NCBI RefSeq assembly: GCF_003073045.1
Contig: NC_037593.1
Span: forward strand, 11,518,735 to 11,582,734
Source: Pomacea canaliculata
Taxonomy: Eukaryota > Mollusca > Gastropoda > Architaenioglossa > Ampullariidae
Reading direction: 5' to 3'
Length of the DNA stretch: 64,000 bases
Positions within the stretch are counted from its first letter, which is position 1. The number at the start of each line of letters is the position of its first letter. The translations under genes and the position numbers were made by a program. Below the pieces are notes generated by a model. That model did no database searches. It worked only from the letters and a program-made list of their open reading frames with translations, and was not told the origin of the DNA. Positions 62,119 to 64,000 of this stretch are shown here, in pieces.

Positions 62119-64000
62119 TTGTACATGAGATGTTACACATTATATATTGCGTATATGACAAAGCCAACTATTTCACTGACTAAAGACAAAGAGCAGCATG
62201 TAATACAATTAGTACTTACTATAACAACACGATTATGAAGCAAAAAATAACACACAGGAAAAGCTTCTGGAAGGACGCTTAGAAACAGGAGTGGGAAGGA
62301 TTTCTCTCTCTCTCCTTTCAATCTGTCCTATCTCTTTTTTTTTTTCAAACTATGTAAGAATGAAAGTGTTTTTCTTTTTTTCTTTTTTTTTTTCTTTTTT
62401 TTTTTTGTTTCATCGATTATAATCTATTAAAATAAGACTAAAAAATGAAAGAGATACAGGTAAACAAAATGTAACAGAAACTACGAATCCACAATAGAAG
62501 CCAAACATTTTAATGAAATATTTCTGCATTAATACAATTTAAAAAATGACAACATATTCTGTTGGATACAATGTTAAACAAAATAAAAATTAGGTTTCAC
62601 TGTTAAAGTGACAATTAAAAAGAATGTCATTGAAAGTGAGGCTTTGAAGTCCGTGAGTTTAGACCGTGAGTTTTCTATTCTTTGAGTGGTTCCTTTTGTT
62701 TTGCTTTTAATTTTTAATTTACCACACAAAAAAACCTTGCAACACTGCAGCTAATCAAAGCAAAAGTAGACAAGACCATTATCCCCTAAGAAACTTGTTT
62801 GGAGCCAGAAATTGAATATAATATTTGTTATCCATGCAGACACGTTTTCTTTTGATTACGAGGCAAGAAGAGAGAACAGAGCAAAAAAGGAAAGAAGAGG
62901 ATGGAGGACAGAGAGAAAGGAAAAGAGATAAAGAATTTTAAAAAGGATCAAATGATTAAAAATACAAAAGCTTCATCTCCAATACTTTATTTTGTTGCTG
63001 ATGAACGTTTATTTTTAAAACATCTAGAAGATTGACTTACTTTCATTATTACAGAAACATTTTTAATTTAAATGCCACAGACGTGGAAAATAATTCCCTT
63101 GGTCCCTTGAGGCATTTGTAAACGTGGTGGCTACAGGTCTGTCATTGCGATACACTCAGACACGGGAGGGAACTTCTGCATTACCTTCATTCATTACAAG
63201 GTTATCTCCCTTACACCGTGTAACCACTCTCAAAAGACAAGCGAAAGAGACAGAGAAGAATGTGACAGGATATTTTGCATAAGCATAGAATTTATGATTT
63301 CTAGACACACTAAACCTCGGTTTTGGTGGATAATCTAAAAACTAAAAAAAAAATTGCTAAAGTAAAGAATAAATAAATATTTCACATGGCATTTTTTATT
63401 CTGCAAACTCTTCTTTGTGTATGGAAGACGGCAAGGAAAGGAGAAAGAGGTATACATATTATTTTTTCGACAATCGACTATAACCAAAGTGAATGAAAAC
63501 TGATGTTTCGTTGTACTTTACTTTCTCTTAGAAATTAAAATTAATAAATAAAATGAAGCGGTGCTCGGGGTCATGTTTACCAGACTTATTTTTCAACTGA
63601 AAGACATTTTTGTTGATCTATATTGGGTATATTGTGAAATACCCGTATAAGAAATTGTATGGCAAGAAACACACAAACACTTTTTCCAGCATACTAAGTA
63701 GAACATGTCAGATTTACATGTGCTGTGCTGATTATTAGAACGGTGTTCGAAGCCAAGGATCTTGATTTCAGTTCTTACACACTGAATTTCAATAAATTAA
63801 AGCATCTTTTTGTGAAAACATAATATCGTTTATTTCATCTGTATCTGCCAAAATAGCGAATGAAGATTTTCTGTGGACTTTTCAGCTTTCCGCAAATTAA
63901 CTGAGATTTGAGGTGAAAATAAAGTCTCTGCCAAGTAGATAGAATTTTGAAAGTACGTGTATGCGTGTGCGTGTGTGTGTACTTGTGTTGTTTCATATTG
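62119..64000. other. Unit 3 spacer, incomplete at the window end
   Basis: Homologous to 38868-41330 but with a deletion or replacement around 62570-62685 that removes the stretch matching about 39310-39980. It contains a T-rich run at 62330-62408. No gene recognised. Confidence 0.6.

Larger units (their letters stand above)
26154..64000. repeat. Three-unit tandem segmental duplication carrying lectin genes
   Basis: Unit 1 is 26154-41454, unit 2 is 41455-52931 (11,477 bp) and unit 3 runs from 52932 to beyond the window. Each starts at the same base inside what was exon 1 of the VWDE-like/lectin gene (TGCGTGCACACCCCATG on the plus strand). Shared order: promoter relic, terminal-exon relic of an unknown gene, reversed CTLD-B exon, plus-strand lectin gene, reversed CTLD-A exon, about 2.6 kb spacer. 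Unit 1 is longer because it keeps about 3.2 kb (27.4-30.6 kb) and about 340 bp (31.79-32.12 kb) absent from units 2 and 3, and carries a hAT insertion. Unit 3 lacks about 750 bp of lectin intron present in unit 2. Shared differences group units 2 and 3. Confidence 0.93.

Overview
This is animal nuclear DNA: AT-rich, with split genes, GT-AG introns, abundant microsatellites and class II transposon relics. A complete 5S rRNA gene of the type I associate with molluscs, plus an array of secreted C-type lectin genes, suggests a mollusc, probably a gastropod. The species call is an inference.

Layout. (1) 1-2322, minus: the 5' half (five exons, running off the left edge) of an SLC17-family (sialin / vesicular glutamate transporter-like) anion transporter. 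(2) 5295-5412, minus: a 5S rRNA gene, followed on its 5' side by about 2.06 kb of nearly pure ACTC tetranucleotide satellite (5521-7583). (3) 7.6-15.3 kb: intergenic DNA with short tandem repeats, a CRE/E-box cluster near 9.8-10.0 kb and a CpG-rich block at 12.1-12.6 kb. (4) 15764-26169, minus: a 23-exon secreted protein of about 1,164 residues, reconstructed here exon by exon. Order: signal peptide, D8C (uromodulin/OIT3-type) domain, Ig-like domain, linker, von Willebrand factor D domain, cysteine-rich segment, EGF-like module, VWDE-like modules, then a C-type lectin domain (CTLD) at the C-terminus. (5) 27181-27660, minus: three terminal exons of a gene I do not recognise. (6) 26154-64000: a tandem segmental duplication of three units. 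Unit 1 is 26154-41454, unit 2 is 41455-52931, and unit 3 starts at 52932 and is cut by the window end. Units 2 and 3 are closest to each other.

Each unit carries on the minus strand a relic of the VWDE-like/CTLD gene (promoter with start codon, CTLD-A exon, CTLD-B exon). Between those relic exons, on the plus strand, sits a separate small secreted lectin gene with its own TATA box, signal peptide exon, two-exon CTLD and polyadenylation signal. The unit 1 plus-strand gene looks intact (191 aa). Unit 2 has a 2-bp frameshift in its last exon and has lost its linker exon. Unit 3 is open (166 aa) if its damaged linker exon is skipped. All lectin introns are phase 1, so exon loss keeps the frame. 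Transposon insertions (hAT MITEs with 8-bp target duplications, Harbinger fragments) and short telomere-like repeats mark rearrangements within the array.

Functionally the region is a soluble lectin locus: a large mosaic protein and its small CTLD derivatives, with a QPD (galactose-type) motif in the intact copies. A role in haemolymph or mucosal recognition is inference from the families.
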